Program-made: the position numbers and the translations under genes
Assembly (NCBI RefSeq): GCF_009711205.1
Contig: NZ_WMIG01000004.1
Span: 236,329-300,328 of the forward strand
Length of the DNA: 64,000 nucleotides
Direction: 5' to 3'
Origin: Paracoccus litorisediminis
GTDB taxonomy: Bacteria; Pseudomonadota; Alphaproteobacteria; Rhodobacterales; Rhodobacteraceae
Notes under the pieces: generated by a model
What the model was told of the DNA's origin: nothing
What the model saw: only the letters and a program-made list of their open reading frames with translations
The model's database searches: none
Shown: positions 54,368 to 62,999 of the stretch, one piece after another
Layout of the letters: each line of letters begins with the position of its first letter
Position numbering within the stretch: position 1 is the first letter of the stretch

Positions 54368-56875
54368 TTAACCACGCCCGTCAGCGTCGCCATCCCCATC
54401 GGCATCGCCGTTGTCATATTCGGGGGCCTCGTCGCGATGCAGCGGGACACGCGAAGGCGTGGGCTTGGGAACCGGAGGGGCCACGGGCTTCTCCAGCTTC
54501 TCGCTTTCGCGCAGGTGATTGGCCAATGTGGCCAGCACCTCGGGATTGCGCAGCCAGATGTCGCGTTGCGCGTAAGGGATCTCGATCCCCTCGGCGGCAA
54601 AACGCTCGACGACCTGATGGTTGATTTCCGAGGTCACACCGATGCCACCGTTGATATCGGACAACACGGCGCGGATCTCGAACATCATGCTGTCGGGGCC
54701 GAAGCCGCGGAACAGCACGGCGGGCGCCGGATTGATCAGCACGGTCGGCTGATCTTCGGCGATTTCCTGCAGGATCTGGGCCACCCGCCGCGTGTCGCTG
54801 CCAAAGGCCACGCCGATCGGCACGATGATCCGGCCCTGCAGACTGCCCCGCGTCCAGTTCGTCACCTGCTGGGTGATCAGGTCCGAGTTCGGCACGATCA
54901 CGTTGTTGCGGTCGAAGGTCTGGATCTGGGTGGCGCGCACCGACATCTTCTTGACGACGCCCTGCTTGGTCCCGACCTCGATCCAGTCGCCCACCGCAAT
55001 CGGGCGTTCGACCAGCAGAATTATGCCCGAGACAAAGTTCGACACCACCTGCTGCATGCCGAAACCGATACCGACCGACAAGGCACCGGCGACGATCGCC
55101 AGCGACGACAGGTCGATCCCCGCCGAGGTGATCGCCAGCAGCCCGGCCAGCCCCATGCCGACATAGCCCATCATCGACACGACGGCGTTCTGTCCGCCCA
55201 CGTCCAGCTTGGTCTTGGGCAGGATCGAGGTGCGGAATGCGCCCTGAATGAAGCGCGTCAGGAAATAGCCGATGCAGAAGATGATCAGGAAGGTGATGAT
55301 CGCCATTGGCGACAGGCTGACGCCGCCAAAGCTGAAACCGCGTTCGATCTTGGTCCACGCCTCGGCCAGATCGCTGCGCCTTGCACCCCAGATCAGCGCG
55401 AAAAGCGGCAACGACACCACGACCAGCGCAAAGCTGACCAGCACCGGCATCAGCGCGTCGCGCGCCGTCCGGTCGCCGCCCTTGGCCATTGCGTAAAGGT
55501 CGGCGATGAAGTCCTGCAGCACGATCAGCAGCGCCACCAGCGCCAGCGTCAGTACCGTCGCCCACAGGATCGCGTTGCCCGCCGTGACAAAGCCCGCTGC
55601 CGCCAGCACCGGCGAGGCCAGCGCGATCAGCCGCCCGATGGTGGCAAGGAAGGCAACGATCCGGGTGCGGTAATCAGGCGGGCCATCCAGCTGTGCCGGT
55701 CGCAGGCGGCGCAGCACGTTGCACAGCTGGAACAGGAAGAACCCGCCCAGCAGGATGATCACGAAATGCCAGACCCCGGCCGAGGCCTCGCTGAGCCGCT
55801 GCGGCACGGTCGCGGTGTCATTCTGCGAATGAAAGCCCGACAGCGGCAGCACCGTGCGCGAGATCAGCTGGTGGATGGCCGTGGCCATGGCCAACATGGT
55901 CGCGCGGAAGGCGGCCTTGCGTCGCTGATCCTCGGTCATCGGCAGCGGCAGCGAATCCGCGGTTCCCGGCGCGGGGAAGATCCGCCGGACCAGCCAGAAG
56001 CCGCCAAAGAACACCAGACCCGCGACCGGGATCGAGCGCAGCAGCGGCCCGCCCCATTTCCCGAACATGTCCGTCGCCAGCAATGCGGCGACACCCAGCA
56101 CGATGCCAATCAGGGGGATGGCGATCTGCCCCAGCGACACGCCAAAGATCAGCGCCGCACGCGAGCGTTCGCTGGCCCGCACCGACAGCCGTGACGGAAG
56201 GGAATCGACCCAGCGCCGGCCCCGCGACAGCAGCAGGACCGCCGCCAGCAGGAAGCCTAGCGTAACAAGAATACGTTGAACAAAGCCGGGACCAGTGCCG
56301 AACTGGCTCCAGCGCTGCTTGACTTCATCATAGACATGAACGGCCAGCTGCCCCGCCTCGGCAAAGGCAGGACCCCAATTGGCCGGGTTCAGCGGTGAAG
56401 GCGTCTGGCGGATCAGCGCATAGGTCTGGCGCTGGCGCAAAGCCTGATCGACCTGCTGGATGATGCCATCGGCGCGGCCATAAGCCTCGACGGCCTTCAG
56501 ACCCGGCGCCTGCAGCTCGGCCAGCTGGTCGTTCAGCTCTTTGCGGCGGGCGGCCACATCCTCGGATTCAGGGGGCTGGCCCTCGGCCGGAACCGTACCC
56601 AGCGCCGCGATCTGGTCCTTGAGCGTGGCGATCCGGGTCGAGTTGATGCCCTGCGCCGATTTGAAGCCGTCGCGCCATTTCACGACCTCTTCGCGGATCG
56701 ATTGCAGCTTGGCCTCGTTCGCCTCGCCCGCTTCAAGGATCTGCTCGGCCTGTTCGGCGAGCTTGCCCCAGTTGTCGTAATTCGGCGCGTCCGGCTCCTG
56801 CGCGAAGGCAGGAGCTGACAGTGCCAGCGACAGCGTGACAAACAGCGCCGCGATCAGGACGATCAGTCGTTGCAT
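54368..56875 (-). CDS. Mechanosensitive channel, DUF3772 / MscS-type
   Basis: An 835-residue MscK-like channel. Residues 1-24 form a signal peptide (ALSAPAFAQ cut), about 30-170 a periplasmic coiled-coil domain (DUF3772, with EVVKWRDGFKSAQG), then about 11 TMs from 180 to 600, and the MscS pore and beta domain: SVGIGFGMQQVVSNFVSGIILL in parts (GIGFGMQQVVSNFVSG), ERPIAVGDWIEVG and FDRNNVIVPNSDLITQQVTN. It relieves osmotic pressure. Seven bases separate it from cysK on the same strand. C-terminus is acidic and low in complexity (DNGDADGDGDADG). Confidence 0.93.
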   Translation of the reverse strand: MQRLIVLIAALFVTLSLALSAPAFAQEPDAPNYDNWGKLAEQAEQILEAGEANEAKLQSIREEVVKWRDGFKSAQGINSTRIATLKDQIAALGTVPAEGQPPESEDVAARRKELNDQLAELQAPGLKAVEAYGRADGIIQQVDQALRQRQTYALIRQTPSPLNPANWGPAFAEAGQLAVHVYDEVKQRWSQFGTGPGFVQRILVTLGFLLAAVLLLSRGRRWVDSLPSRLSVRASERSRAALIFGVSLGQIAIPLIGIVLGVAALLATDMFGKWGGPLLRSIPVAGLVFFGGFWLVRRIFPAPGTADSLPLPMTEDQRRKAAFRATMLAMATAIHQLISRTVLPLSGFHSQNDTATVPQRLSEASAGVWHFVIILLGGFFLFQLCNVLRRLRPAQLDGPPDYRTRIVAFLATIGRLIALASPVLAAAGFVTAGNAILWATVLTLALVALLIVLQDFIADLYAMAKGGDRTARDALMPVLVSFALVVVSLPLFALIWGARRSDLAEAWTKIERGFSFGGVSLSPMAIITFLIIFCIGYFLTRFIQGAFRTSILPKTKLDVGGQNAVVSMMGYVGMGLAGLLAITSAGIDLSSLAIVAGALSVGIGFGMQQVVSNFVSGIILLVERPIAVGDWIEVGTKQGVVKKMSVRATQIQTFDRNNVIVPNSDLITQQVTNWTRGSLQGRIIVPIGVAFGSDTRRVAQILQEIAEDQPTVLINPAPAVLFRGFGPDSMMFEIRAVLSDINGGIGVTSEINHQVVERFAAEGIEIPYAQRDIWLRNPEVLATLANHLRESEKLEKPVAPPVPKPTPSRVPLHRDEAPEYDNGDADGDGDADGRG

Positions 56876-56882
56876 CAGTCTC

Positions 56883-57914
56883 TCAGTCCTCGAAAACTTC
56901 CGGCAGAACGGCCGGCTTGCGGGCCAGCCATTGCGGCACGGGCAGACCCTTGGCGCGCAGGAATTCCGGGTTGAAGAGCTTGGTCTGGTAGCGCGTGCCG
57001 TAATCGCAAAGCACGGTCACGATGGTATGGCCCGGCCCCATCTCTTTGGCCATGCGGATCGCACCGGCGATGTTGATCCCCGAGGAACCGCCAAGGCACA
57101 GCCCTTCATATTCCAGCAGGTCAAAGACGACCGGCAGCGCCTCGGCATCGGGGATGCGATAGCTGAAATCGGGGGTGAAGCCTTCAAGGTTCGCGGTGAT
57201 GCGGCCCTGACCAATGCCCTCGGTGATGGACGAGCCGGGGCTTTCGAACACGCCTTCGGTATAGAAGCTGTGCAGTGCCGCGCCCTCGGGATCGGCAAGA
57301 CCAATCTTGACGCCCTTGGGTTGCAGCGCCATCGCCACCCCGGCCAGCGTCCCGCCCGAGCCCACGGCGCAGATGAAGCCGTCGACCTTGCCCCCGGTCT
57401 GTTCCCAGATCTCGGGGCCGGTGGTTTCGACATGGGCCTGACGGTTGGCGACATTGTCGAACTGGTTGGCCCAGATCGCGCCATTCGCTTCAGTCCGGGC
57501 CAGTTCCTCGGCCAGACGACCCGAATAGCGGACATAGTTGTTGGGGTTCTTGTAAGGGGCTGCGGGCACCTCGACCAGTTCGGCACCTGCCAGACGCAGC
57601 ATGTCCTTTTTTTCCTGGCTCTGGGTTTCCGGGATCACGATGACCGAACGGAAGCCCATCGAGGACCCAACCAGCGCCAGCCCGATCCCGGTATTGCCGG
57701 CCGTGCCCTCGACGATGGTGCCGCCGGGCTTCAGCTCTCCGCGTGCGACCGCGTCCTTGATGATGTACAGCGCCGCCCGGTCCTTGACCGACTGGCCGGG
57801 ATTCATGAACTCGGCCTTGCCCAGAATCTCGCAGCCGGTTTCCTCGGATGCGCGGTTCAGCCGGATCAGGGGGGTATTGCCGATGGCAGAGGCGAGGTCG
57901 GGGCAGATGCGCAT
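56883..57914 (-). CDS. cysK: Cysteine synthase A
   Basis: O-acetylserine sulfhydrylase, a PLP enzyme making cysteine from sulfide. From ATG 57914 the protein has 343 residues. The PLP lysine is Lys44 in NPGQSVKDRAA and the phosphate loop GTAGNTGIGLA; AVGSGGTLAG and GSSITEGIGQG are also typical. It is 85 bp downstream of trgB and seven upstream of the channel gene. In Rhodobacter sphaeroides trgB and cysK are described together in tellurite resistance, so a role in oxyanion resistance is likely as well as cysteine supply. Confidence 0.96.
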   Translation of the reverse strand: MRICPDLASAIGNTPLIRLNRASEETGCEILGKAEFMNPGQSVKDRAALYIIKDAVARGELKPGGTIVEGTAGNTGIGLALVGSSMGFRSVIVIPETQSQEKKDMLRLAGAELVEVPAAPYKNPNNYVRYSGRLAEELARTEANGAIWANQFDNVANRQAHVETTGPEIWEQTGGKVDGFICAVGSGGTLAGVAMALQPKGVKIGLADPEGAALHSFYTEGVFESPGSSITEGIGQGRITANLEGFTPDFSYRIPDAEALPVVFDLLEYEGLCLGGSSGINIAGAIRMAKEMGPGHTIVTVLCDYGTRYQTKLFNPEFLRAKGLPVPQWLARKPAVLPEVFED

Positions 57915-57999
57915 GGCGGGCCTTTCGCGAAATGATCGTCCCCGGTCTACACGGGGCTGCCGGATGGCGGCAACCCCGCGGGGTCTGGACTTTGCGTGA

Positions 58000-59067
58000 T
58001 CAGTCAGCCTGACGCGCGTCAAATTCCGCGCGCAGCCGGGCATGATTGAGTTCAAGCCACAGCGCCAGCGTCAGCAGCGGGCCGTTGCGCAGCTCTCCGG
58101 TCATGGCCATGCGCGTCAAATCCGCGCGGGGAATGACATGAGAGCGGATGTCCTCGTCCTCGATCTCAAGCCCGCCGAAACCCGCCGTCTCATCGGGCAG
58201 GCCGGCAATGCCGATATAAAGATAAAGGAATTCCGCCATCGCGCCGGGACTGGGATAGTTGTGCGGACCGGGGATCAGCCGCGAGATGCCAAGCCCCGCT
58301 TCCTCGACCCCTTCGCGCAGCGCGGCCTGTTCGGGCGTCTCTCCGGCATCGACCCGCCCGGCGATGGTCTCATAAAGCCAGGGCTGCGCGTCGCCGCGTG
58401 CGACCGGGCCGGGGCGGAACTGGTCGATCAGCATGACCCGATCGCGGACGGGGTCCCATGGCAGCACCACCGTCGCATCGCCCGAGACAAATACCGCGCG
58501 GCGCATGTCCGGCGACCAGTCGCCCCGATGGCGGCGTTGATGCAGCACATGCGATTCGACCGAGAAGTAATCGGCATAGGGTTCGTCCCATGTCGCCTCG
58601 CGCACGCGCTCCGCCCCCGAGGGTCCGATCTGCGGCAGATGCCCGGTCTCGGCCTCTGCCCGCAGGCGCGAGGCGATCCAGCTGGCGATCATCGGCAATC
58701 GCGGGCGCAGGGACGGCGCGGGACGGTCGGCCAGCCGGTCCAGCAACCAATCTGCGATGGCCGCGGCCAGTTCGGGCTGCCAATGACCGTCGCCCCTGTC
58801 ATCGCCAATGCCCAGAACCTCGCGCCCGCCAATTTCGCGCGGCTCAAGGCCCAGAATATCGGCATAGCGGCGCAACTGGTCGGTCCAGGGCGTCTCCCAT
58901 GCTGGGACATGGCCCGCACCGGGCTCAAAAGCCGGAAACCTGTCGGGCGCAATGCCCGCCATCGCCCCGCCCAGCAGCCTGCCATCCAGCGGTGGGGCCT
59001 TGATCGCCTCGGGCGCCAGACGCATGCGCAAGGCCGGATGGGCCAGTGCCCCGATCAGGACCGGCAT
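58000..59067 (-). CDS. trgB: TrgB-like NUDIX protein (tellurite resistance locus)
   Basis: A 355-residue protein: an N-terminal gamma-glutamylcyclotransferase-like portion (LIGALAHPALRMRL, RLLGGAMAGIAPDRFPAF) and a C-terminal NUDIX hydrolase domain (about 190-330) with the Nudix box GRVDAGETPEQAALREGVEEAGL in parts (GETPEQAALREGVEEAG). Similar to ADP-ribose/ADP-sugar pyrophosphatases; TrgB of R. sphaeroides is the named relative. ATG 59067 begins the family sequence. Followed by cysK. TrgA, its usual partner, is not seen; tRNA-Ser lies upstream. Confidence 0.88.
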   Translation of the reverse strand: MPVLIGALAHPALRMRLAPEAIKAPPLDGRLLGGAMAGIAPDRFPAFEPGAGHVPAWETPWTDQLRRYADILGLEPREIGGREVLGIGDDRGDGHWQPELAAAIADWLLDRLADRPAPSLRPRLPMIASWIASRLRAEAETGHLPQIGPSGAERVREATWDEPYADYFSVESHVLHQRRHRGDWSPDMRRAVFVSGDATVVLPWDPVRDRVMLIDQFRPGPVARGDAQPWLYETIAGRVDAGETPEQAALREGVEEAGLGISRLIPGPHNYPSPGAMAEFLYLYIGIAGLPDETAGFGGLEIEDEDIRSHVIPRADLTRMAMTGELRNGPLLTLALWLELNHARLRAEFDARQAD

Positions 59068-59218
59068 CGGCTGACCCGTTTTCTGGGGAATTGCAGCGTT
59101 TTCTGGATCATCGCGCACCTGCCGAAAAAGAAGTTTGAAAATCTCGCATTTTTTCGCGGAAAGGCTCTTGCGCTTCAACCCCACCCCGTCTAAATCCGCG
59201 CCACCACCCAAGAAGCGC

Positions 59219-59308
59219 GGAGAGGTGCCGGAGTGGTCGAACGGGGCGGTCTCGAAAACCGTTGAGCCTGCAAGGGTTCCGTGGGTTCGAATCCCACCCT
59301 CTCCGCCA
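59219..59308 (+). tRNA. tRNA-Ser (CGA)
   Basis: A class II tRNA of 90 nt. Acceptor strands GGAGAGG (59219-59225) and CCTCTCC (59298-59304), a D arm GCCGGAGTGGTCGAACGGGGC, an anticodon loop CTCGAAA giving CGA, a long variable arm TTGAGCCTGCAAGGGTTCC (approximately), and the T arm GGGTTCGAATCCC. The CCA tail is encoded (59306-59308). It reads UCG serine codons. The gene is opposite to trgB. Confidence 0.97.
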
Positions 59309-59447
59309 CTTGTGGTGATTTTTCAAGACAATATGATGTCGCGCGCGAAGCTGAATGCTTCGCCTGACACCCATGGCGGCTTATGGCGCTGCGACCCGGC
59401 TCCTTGTGAGCAAGCCGGGTCTTTTGCGCCTGCGCAGGCGCGCCAGA

Positions 59448-59840
59448 TTACTTCGCCGGCAGCTTTTCAAGCTCGGGGAAGGGCTGCCATGTCAGGTCCT
59501 TGCGGTTGCAGATGGCGTGGTCCAGCGCTCCTCCGGCCAGTTTGCCGTCGCGGATCGGGATGCCGACGCTGTGGACGCCGATATAGTTGCCCGAGACGTT
59601 CTTGCTGTCGGCGCGGACACAGACGCCCTGCAGCCCGTCAGGCAGCGTCGCGACATTCGAGATCTCGGCTTTGCGGATCGAGGACGGGTCATAGATCAGG
59701 CTTTCGGCCCCTGCGACGATCACGGCCTTCAGGGCGGCACTGGGTGGCACCGACTTGGCGATGGCATCGCTGTAGATATCGGTCGTGGTGCATGCGGCAA
59801 GGGTCACAAGACCCGCGGCAAGGATCAGCTTCTTTGGCAT
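59448..59840 (-). CDS. Putative lipoprotein
   Basis: A 130-residue protein with a lipoprotein signal: MPKKLILAAGLVTLAACTTT, lipobox LAAC at about residues 14-17, so it is attached to the membrane after processing. The mature part (DIYSDAIAKSVPPSAALKAV, SLIYDPSSIRKAEIS, GVCVRADSKNVSGNY, VGIPIRDGKLAGGALDHAIC) has two cysteines, one in each half, which may form a disulfide. No named family is recognised. ATG 59840 follows AAGGGACAG. It stands alone on the minus strand. Confidence 0.8.
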   Translation of the reverse strand: MPKKLILAAGLVTLAACTTTDIYSDAIAKSVPPSAALKAVIVAGAESLIYDPSSIRKAEISNVATLPDGLQGVCVRADSKNVSGNYIGVHSVGIPIRDGKLAGGALDHAICNRKDLTWQPFPELEKLPAK

Positions 59841-59945
59841 GTTCTGTCCCTTTTTTCTGGAATGCTTGTCCACACGGTATGGGCGAAGTGACCTAAAGGG
59901 AAGGCGCGCATTCGGGCATAACCCGCCTTTCCTGCGGCAAAAAGA

Positions 59946-59976
59946 AAGCCCCGCAGACCAGAAATCCGCGGGGCTT
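59946..59976 (-). terminator. Intrinsic terminator after DUF2076
   Basis: AAGCCCCGC (59946-59954) pairs with GCGGGGCTT (59968-59976); on the minus strand the stem is followed by TCTTTTT. It ends the DUF2076 (and perhaps BI-1) transcript 60 bp after its stop. Confidence 0.85.
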
Positions 59977-60036
59977 CACCGGAGCAATCGTTACGGGGCA
60001 AAACCGGGGGAGGACGGCCGCCCCCTCCGGTATTCC

Positions 60037-60594
60037 TTAGGCTTCTTCGTCGTCCCAGCCGCCGGCATCCGCGAAGTCGGCATCTTCCTCTTCTTCCTCG
60101 GGGGCGGGGGCCGGGGCCGCTTCGGCCTCACCGGCGAACATGCCCATCACGGCATTACCCAGCAGGACGCCGCCTGCGACACCCATCGCCGTCTGCGCGG
60201 CCCCGGCCAGAAAACCACCGCCCTGCGCATGGCCCATCGGACGCCCCATCGGCGCACCGCCATGGCCATAGCCCGGCTGCGGACGCGGTGCCATGCGCGG
60301 TGCCGGGGCAGCAGCGCCACCACCGAACATGCGCGACAGGAAGCCGCCCTGCCCTGCTCCCTGACGCGCGGATTGCAGCTGGTATTCCAGTTCTTCGATC
60401 TGCTGTTGCGCCGCGTTCAGCGCATGTTCCTGCACGATGACGGTCTGGGCCATGAAATAGGGCGCGCCGGGCTGACGGGCAATCTGGCCCGCGATGAAAT
60501 GCTCGGCCTCGCCATCGCGCGAGGGATGCTGCCGTTCCACATGCGCAAGCTTGTCGAACAGGCCTTCGATGGCCTGCCTGTCGTTATGGTCCAT
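60037..60594 (-). CDS. DUF2076 domain protein
   Basis: A 185-residue protein of the DUF2076 family: N-terminal DRQAIEGLFDKLAHVERQ, then EEHFIAGQ-like helix (AEHFIAGQIARQPGAPYFMAQ) and QEHALNAAQQQIEELEYQL, a Gly/Pro/Ala-rich linker, a hydrophobic stretch (FLAGAAQTAMGVAGGVLLG) and an acidic tail EEEEEDADFAD. Function unknown; the hydrophobic stretch suggests membrane contact. ATG 60594. It lies 25 bp after the BI-1 stop, so the pair may be co-transcribed. Confidence 0.88.
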   Translation of the reverse strand: MDHNDRQAIEGLFDKLAHVERQHPSRDGEAEHFIAGQIARQPGAPYFMAQTVIVQEHALNAAQQQIEELEYQLQSARQGAGQGGFLSRMFGGGAAAPAPRMAPRPQPGYGHGGAPMGRPMGHAQGGGFLAGAAQTAMGVAGGVLLGNAVMGMFAGEAEAAPAPAPEEEEEDADFADAGGWDDEEA

Positions 60595-60619
60595 GCCTCA
60601 AGTCTTTCCTTCTGACGGG

Positions 60620-61333
60620 TTATTCTTCCCGCTGGCCGGTCAGGCTCAGCAGAAGCTGGAAAATGTTGACGAAGTTCAGATACAGCGACAGCGCGCCCAT
60701 CACCGCCAGCTTCTGGCGGGTCTCATCGTCGTGATGCTCAGCATATTGCAGCTTGATCGACTGGGTGTCCCATGCGGTCAGGCCGACAAAGACGATGATG
60801 CCGATGATCGAGATGGCGAATTGCAGCGCCGACGACCCCAGGAAGATATTGAGGATGCTGGCGATGATGACGCCGATCAGGCCCATCATCAGGAAGCTGC
60901 CGAACTGGCTGAGGTCACGCTTGGTCGTGTAGCCGTAGATGCTCATCCCCGCGAACATCGCCGCCGCGCCAAAGAAGGCCCGCGCGATCGAGGTCCCGGT
61001 ATAGACCAGAAAGATCGAGGCCAGCGACAGGCCCATCACCGCGCAGAAGGCCCAGAACAGTGTCTGCGCCGTCGCGCCCGAGACCGTCTCGATACGGAAG
61101 GACAGGAACATGATGAAGCCCAGCGGCGCCAGCATCACCACCCATTTCAGCGGGGTGCTGAAGATCGGCACGTAGATCGCCGGGACCGAGGCCACCAGCA
61201 TCGCCACCAACCCGGTCAGCGCAAGGCCAAGCCCCATGTAGTTGTAGATGCGCAGCATATGCGCGCGCAGTCCTTCGTCGTAATTGGCGGCGGGGGAAAA
61301 GCCGGCGCTGCGGCCCCGTGTCATATGTTCCAT
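60620..61333 (-). CDS. Bax inhibitor-1/YccA family protein
   Basis: A 237-residue inner-membrane protein with seven predicted TM helices of the BI-1/YccA family (calcium leak channel homologues, FtsH-associated in E. coli). ATG 61333 has GGAG upstream. Marks: LRAHMLRIYNYMGLGLALTG, the LAPLGFIMFLSFRIETVSG segment and YGYTTKRDLSQFGSFLMMGL in the centre, with a C-terminal ALSLYLNFVNIFQLLL. It follows the anti-sigma gene after 15 bp, so stress control by the sigma factor is possible. Confidence 0.92.
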   Translation of the reverse strand: MEHMTRGRSAGFSPAANYDEGLRAHMLRIYNYMGLGLALTGLVAMLVASVPAIYVPIFSTPLKWVVMLAPLGFIMFLSFRIETVSGATAQTLFWAFCAVMGLSLASIFLVYTGTSIARAFFGAAAMFAGMSIYGYTTKRDLSQFGSFLMMGLIGVIIASILNIFLGSSALQFAISIIGIIVFVGLTAWDTQSIKLQYAEHHDDETRQKLAVMGALSLYLNFVNIFQLLLSLTGQREE

Positions 61334-61348
61334 CGTGGTCTCCGTGGA

Positions 61349-62122
61349 TCAGTAAAGGGTCGATGACAGGTCTTCGGCGATCTTCAGCAACTCATCCCGG
61401 TCGCCATGTTCGGCAATCAGGACATGCGCGGTTTCTCCGATCTGGAACCAGGCGACATTGCGGGCGCCGTGTTGTTCCACATGCGGCAGGGTCACCGCGA
61501 AATCCCCCGACCGCACCGCGAAATGGTTCAGACGGCCAAGGCTGCCCGCGTCAAAGACGATCTCGATCCCCGGCCCTTGTGGCGAGGGGAAGACCTGCGC
61601 ATCCCGGATCGACCAGTTGCTGTCGAAGCGCGGCAGCAGAATGCCGGTCGAGGCGCGCAGCTCATCGCGGTCAAGCTCGTGGATCTGCGGCTGCGAGCGC
61701 ATCGGCAGGCGGATCATGCTGGCCTCGCGCGCGGAAATCGCGGCGGCAACAACCGGATGTGGAGGCTGCGAGGCAACCACCTTGCCCACGGACAACGGAC
61801 CCAGCCCCTCATTGGCCAGCCAGCCAGCCAGCAGAAGCGCCCCAACCGGGACCAGCCGCACCACCCGGCGCAGCCTTTCGTCGCGCTTGAGCGCCCGCGA
61901 CAGGCTCAGGCCAGCCGCCCGCTGCGCGGAATTCGGTTCGGGTGCGCGGGCAAAACACAGCCGCAATTCGCGTTTCAGATGCAGATCCTGCATCACCCGC
62001 GCCGCAGCATCGGGTTGGTGCGAGAGGTATTCCTCGACCCGAAGCCGCTGCCAGTCGTCCAGCTGGTCATCGACATAGGCGTTGAGGTCGAGTTCGGAAA
62101 TCGCGTCACTTGCCTGCTGCAT
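61349..62122 (-). CDS. Transmembrane anti-sigma factor
   Basis: A 257-residue single-pass anti-sigma factor partner of the sigma gene upstream. The N-terminal part (LNAYVDDQLDDWQRLRVEEYLSHQPD, given to about residue 40 in parts) resembles the sigma-binding domain, but the zinc HxxxCxxC pair is absent. TM at about 88-103 (VRLVPVGALLLAGWLA) and a periplasmic sensory part follow. ATG 62122 overlaps the sigma gene by 17 bases, with GGAGG ahead. Its signal is unknown. Confidence 0.86.
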   Translation of the reverse strand: MQQASDAISELDLNAYVDDQLDDWQRLRVEEYLSHQPDAAARVMQDLHLKRELRLCFARAPEPNSAQRAAGLSLSRALKRDERLRRVVRLVPVGALLLAGWLANEGLGPLSVGKVVASQPPHPVVAAAISAREASMIRLPMRSQPQIHELDRDELRASTGILLPRFDSNWSIRDAQVFPSPQGPGIEIVFDAGSLGRLNHFAVRSGDFAVTLPHVEQHGARNVAWFQIGETAHVLIAEHGDRDELLKIAEDLSSTLY

Positions 62123-62639
62123 CGCGTCCTCCCACCAATCTGAGCGCCGGGGTCTGCACCCTGCCCTCTTCGAAATCCCGCAACCTGGCCCGCGCGCGCG
62201 CCACCCGCGACATCAGCGTCCCGATCGGAACATCGGCCAGCTTGGCCGCCTCGGCATAGCTAAGCCCCTCGATCGCGACCAAGGACAGCGCCTCGCGCTG
62301 CTCATCAGGCAGGTCCATGAAGGCCAGCCGCAACTGCCCCAGCCGCACCACAGCATCCTGCGGCGCATCGATCGAATGCCCCGCAAGTCCGGCATATTCC
62401 GCCTCGCGCCGGGACTGGGCGCGGCGACTGCGCAACCGGTCCAGAAAGGCATTGCGCAGAATCCCGAACAACCAGGCCCGAAGGTTCCCCCCGACCCGGA
62501 AACCCCGGCGATGCTGGTGCCCGCGCAAAAGTGCCTCTTGCACAAGATCGTCCGCCTCGGCCTCGTCGCGCGACAGGGCCAGCGCATAACGGCGCAGGGC
62601 AGGAAGCTGCTGAAGGATCGGGTCCGGTGTCTTGCTCAT
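62106..62639 (-). CDS. ECF-type sigma-70 family factor
   Basis: A 177-residue ECF sigma with regions 2 and 4. Region 2 is DPILQQLPALRRYALALSRDEAEADDLVQEALLRG (in parts) and LRAWLFGILRNAFLDRLR; region 4 is LPDEQREALSLVAIEGLSYAEAAKLADVPIGTLMSRVARARARL (in parts). It should be held by the adjacent anti-sigma. ATG 62639 was used; the ribosome site is weak (CCTTAAG), and an ATG at 62678 is an alternative without any site. A clear autoregulated promoter was not seen. Confidence 0.88.
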   Translation of the reverse strand: MSKTPDPILQQLPALRRYALALSRDEAEADDLVQEALLRGHQHRRGFRVGGNLRAWLFGILRNAFLDRLRSRRAQSRREAEYAGLAGHSIDAPQDAVVRLGQLRLAFMDLPDEQREALSLVAIEGLSYAEAAKLADVPIGTLMSRVARARARLRDFEEGRVQTPALRLVGGRDAAGK

Positions 62640-62999
62640 CTTAAGGGATATACGGAGCCGAACGGATTTCTCATCCATGCTGGCAGAATTTTTTTGTTTC
62701 GCCCCAACGCGGGCGCTACCGTGCACCGGCAAGGTAAGTTCAATGCCGCCGATCTCCGCGACTTCGTGTTTTCGAACGCTTGGTATGCTGAAGCATTCCT
62801 GGGGAAGCGCTTTCCGCTTCGTATGGGATTATCGAGTCAGACCGCGGGAAATTTCTAGCGGTGTATTATCCGCTACATATCCACTGGCATCCCCTACTCG
62901 GCGCCATGTCCAGCTATGGGCCGATGGTGGGATCCGACCGGACGCTCTGCTTGACCGGGGGGCAATATCCCGGTGATCCCCGTTATCAAGGCGGTAAAT
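62640..62999. other. Non-coding stretch without a supported gene
   Basis: This 360-bp stretch upstream of the sigma gene holds frames but none with a family match, codon bias or ribosome site. A T-run (TTTTTTTG near 62690) and lower GC mark the start of the decayed region. It may hold the sigma gene promoter and the lost 5' part of the RTX gene. Confidence 0.45.
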
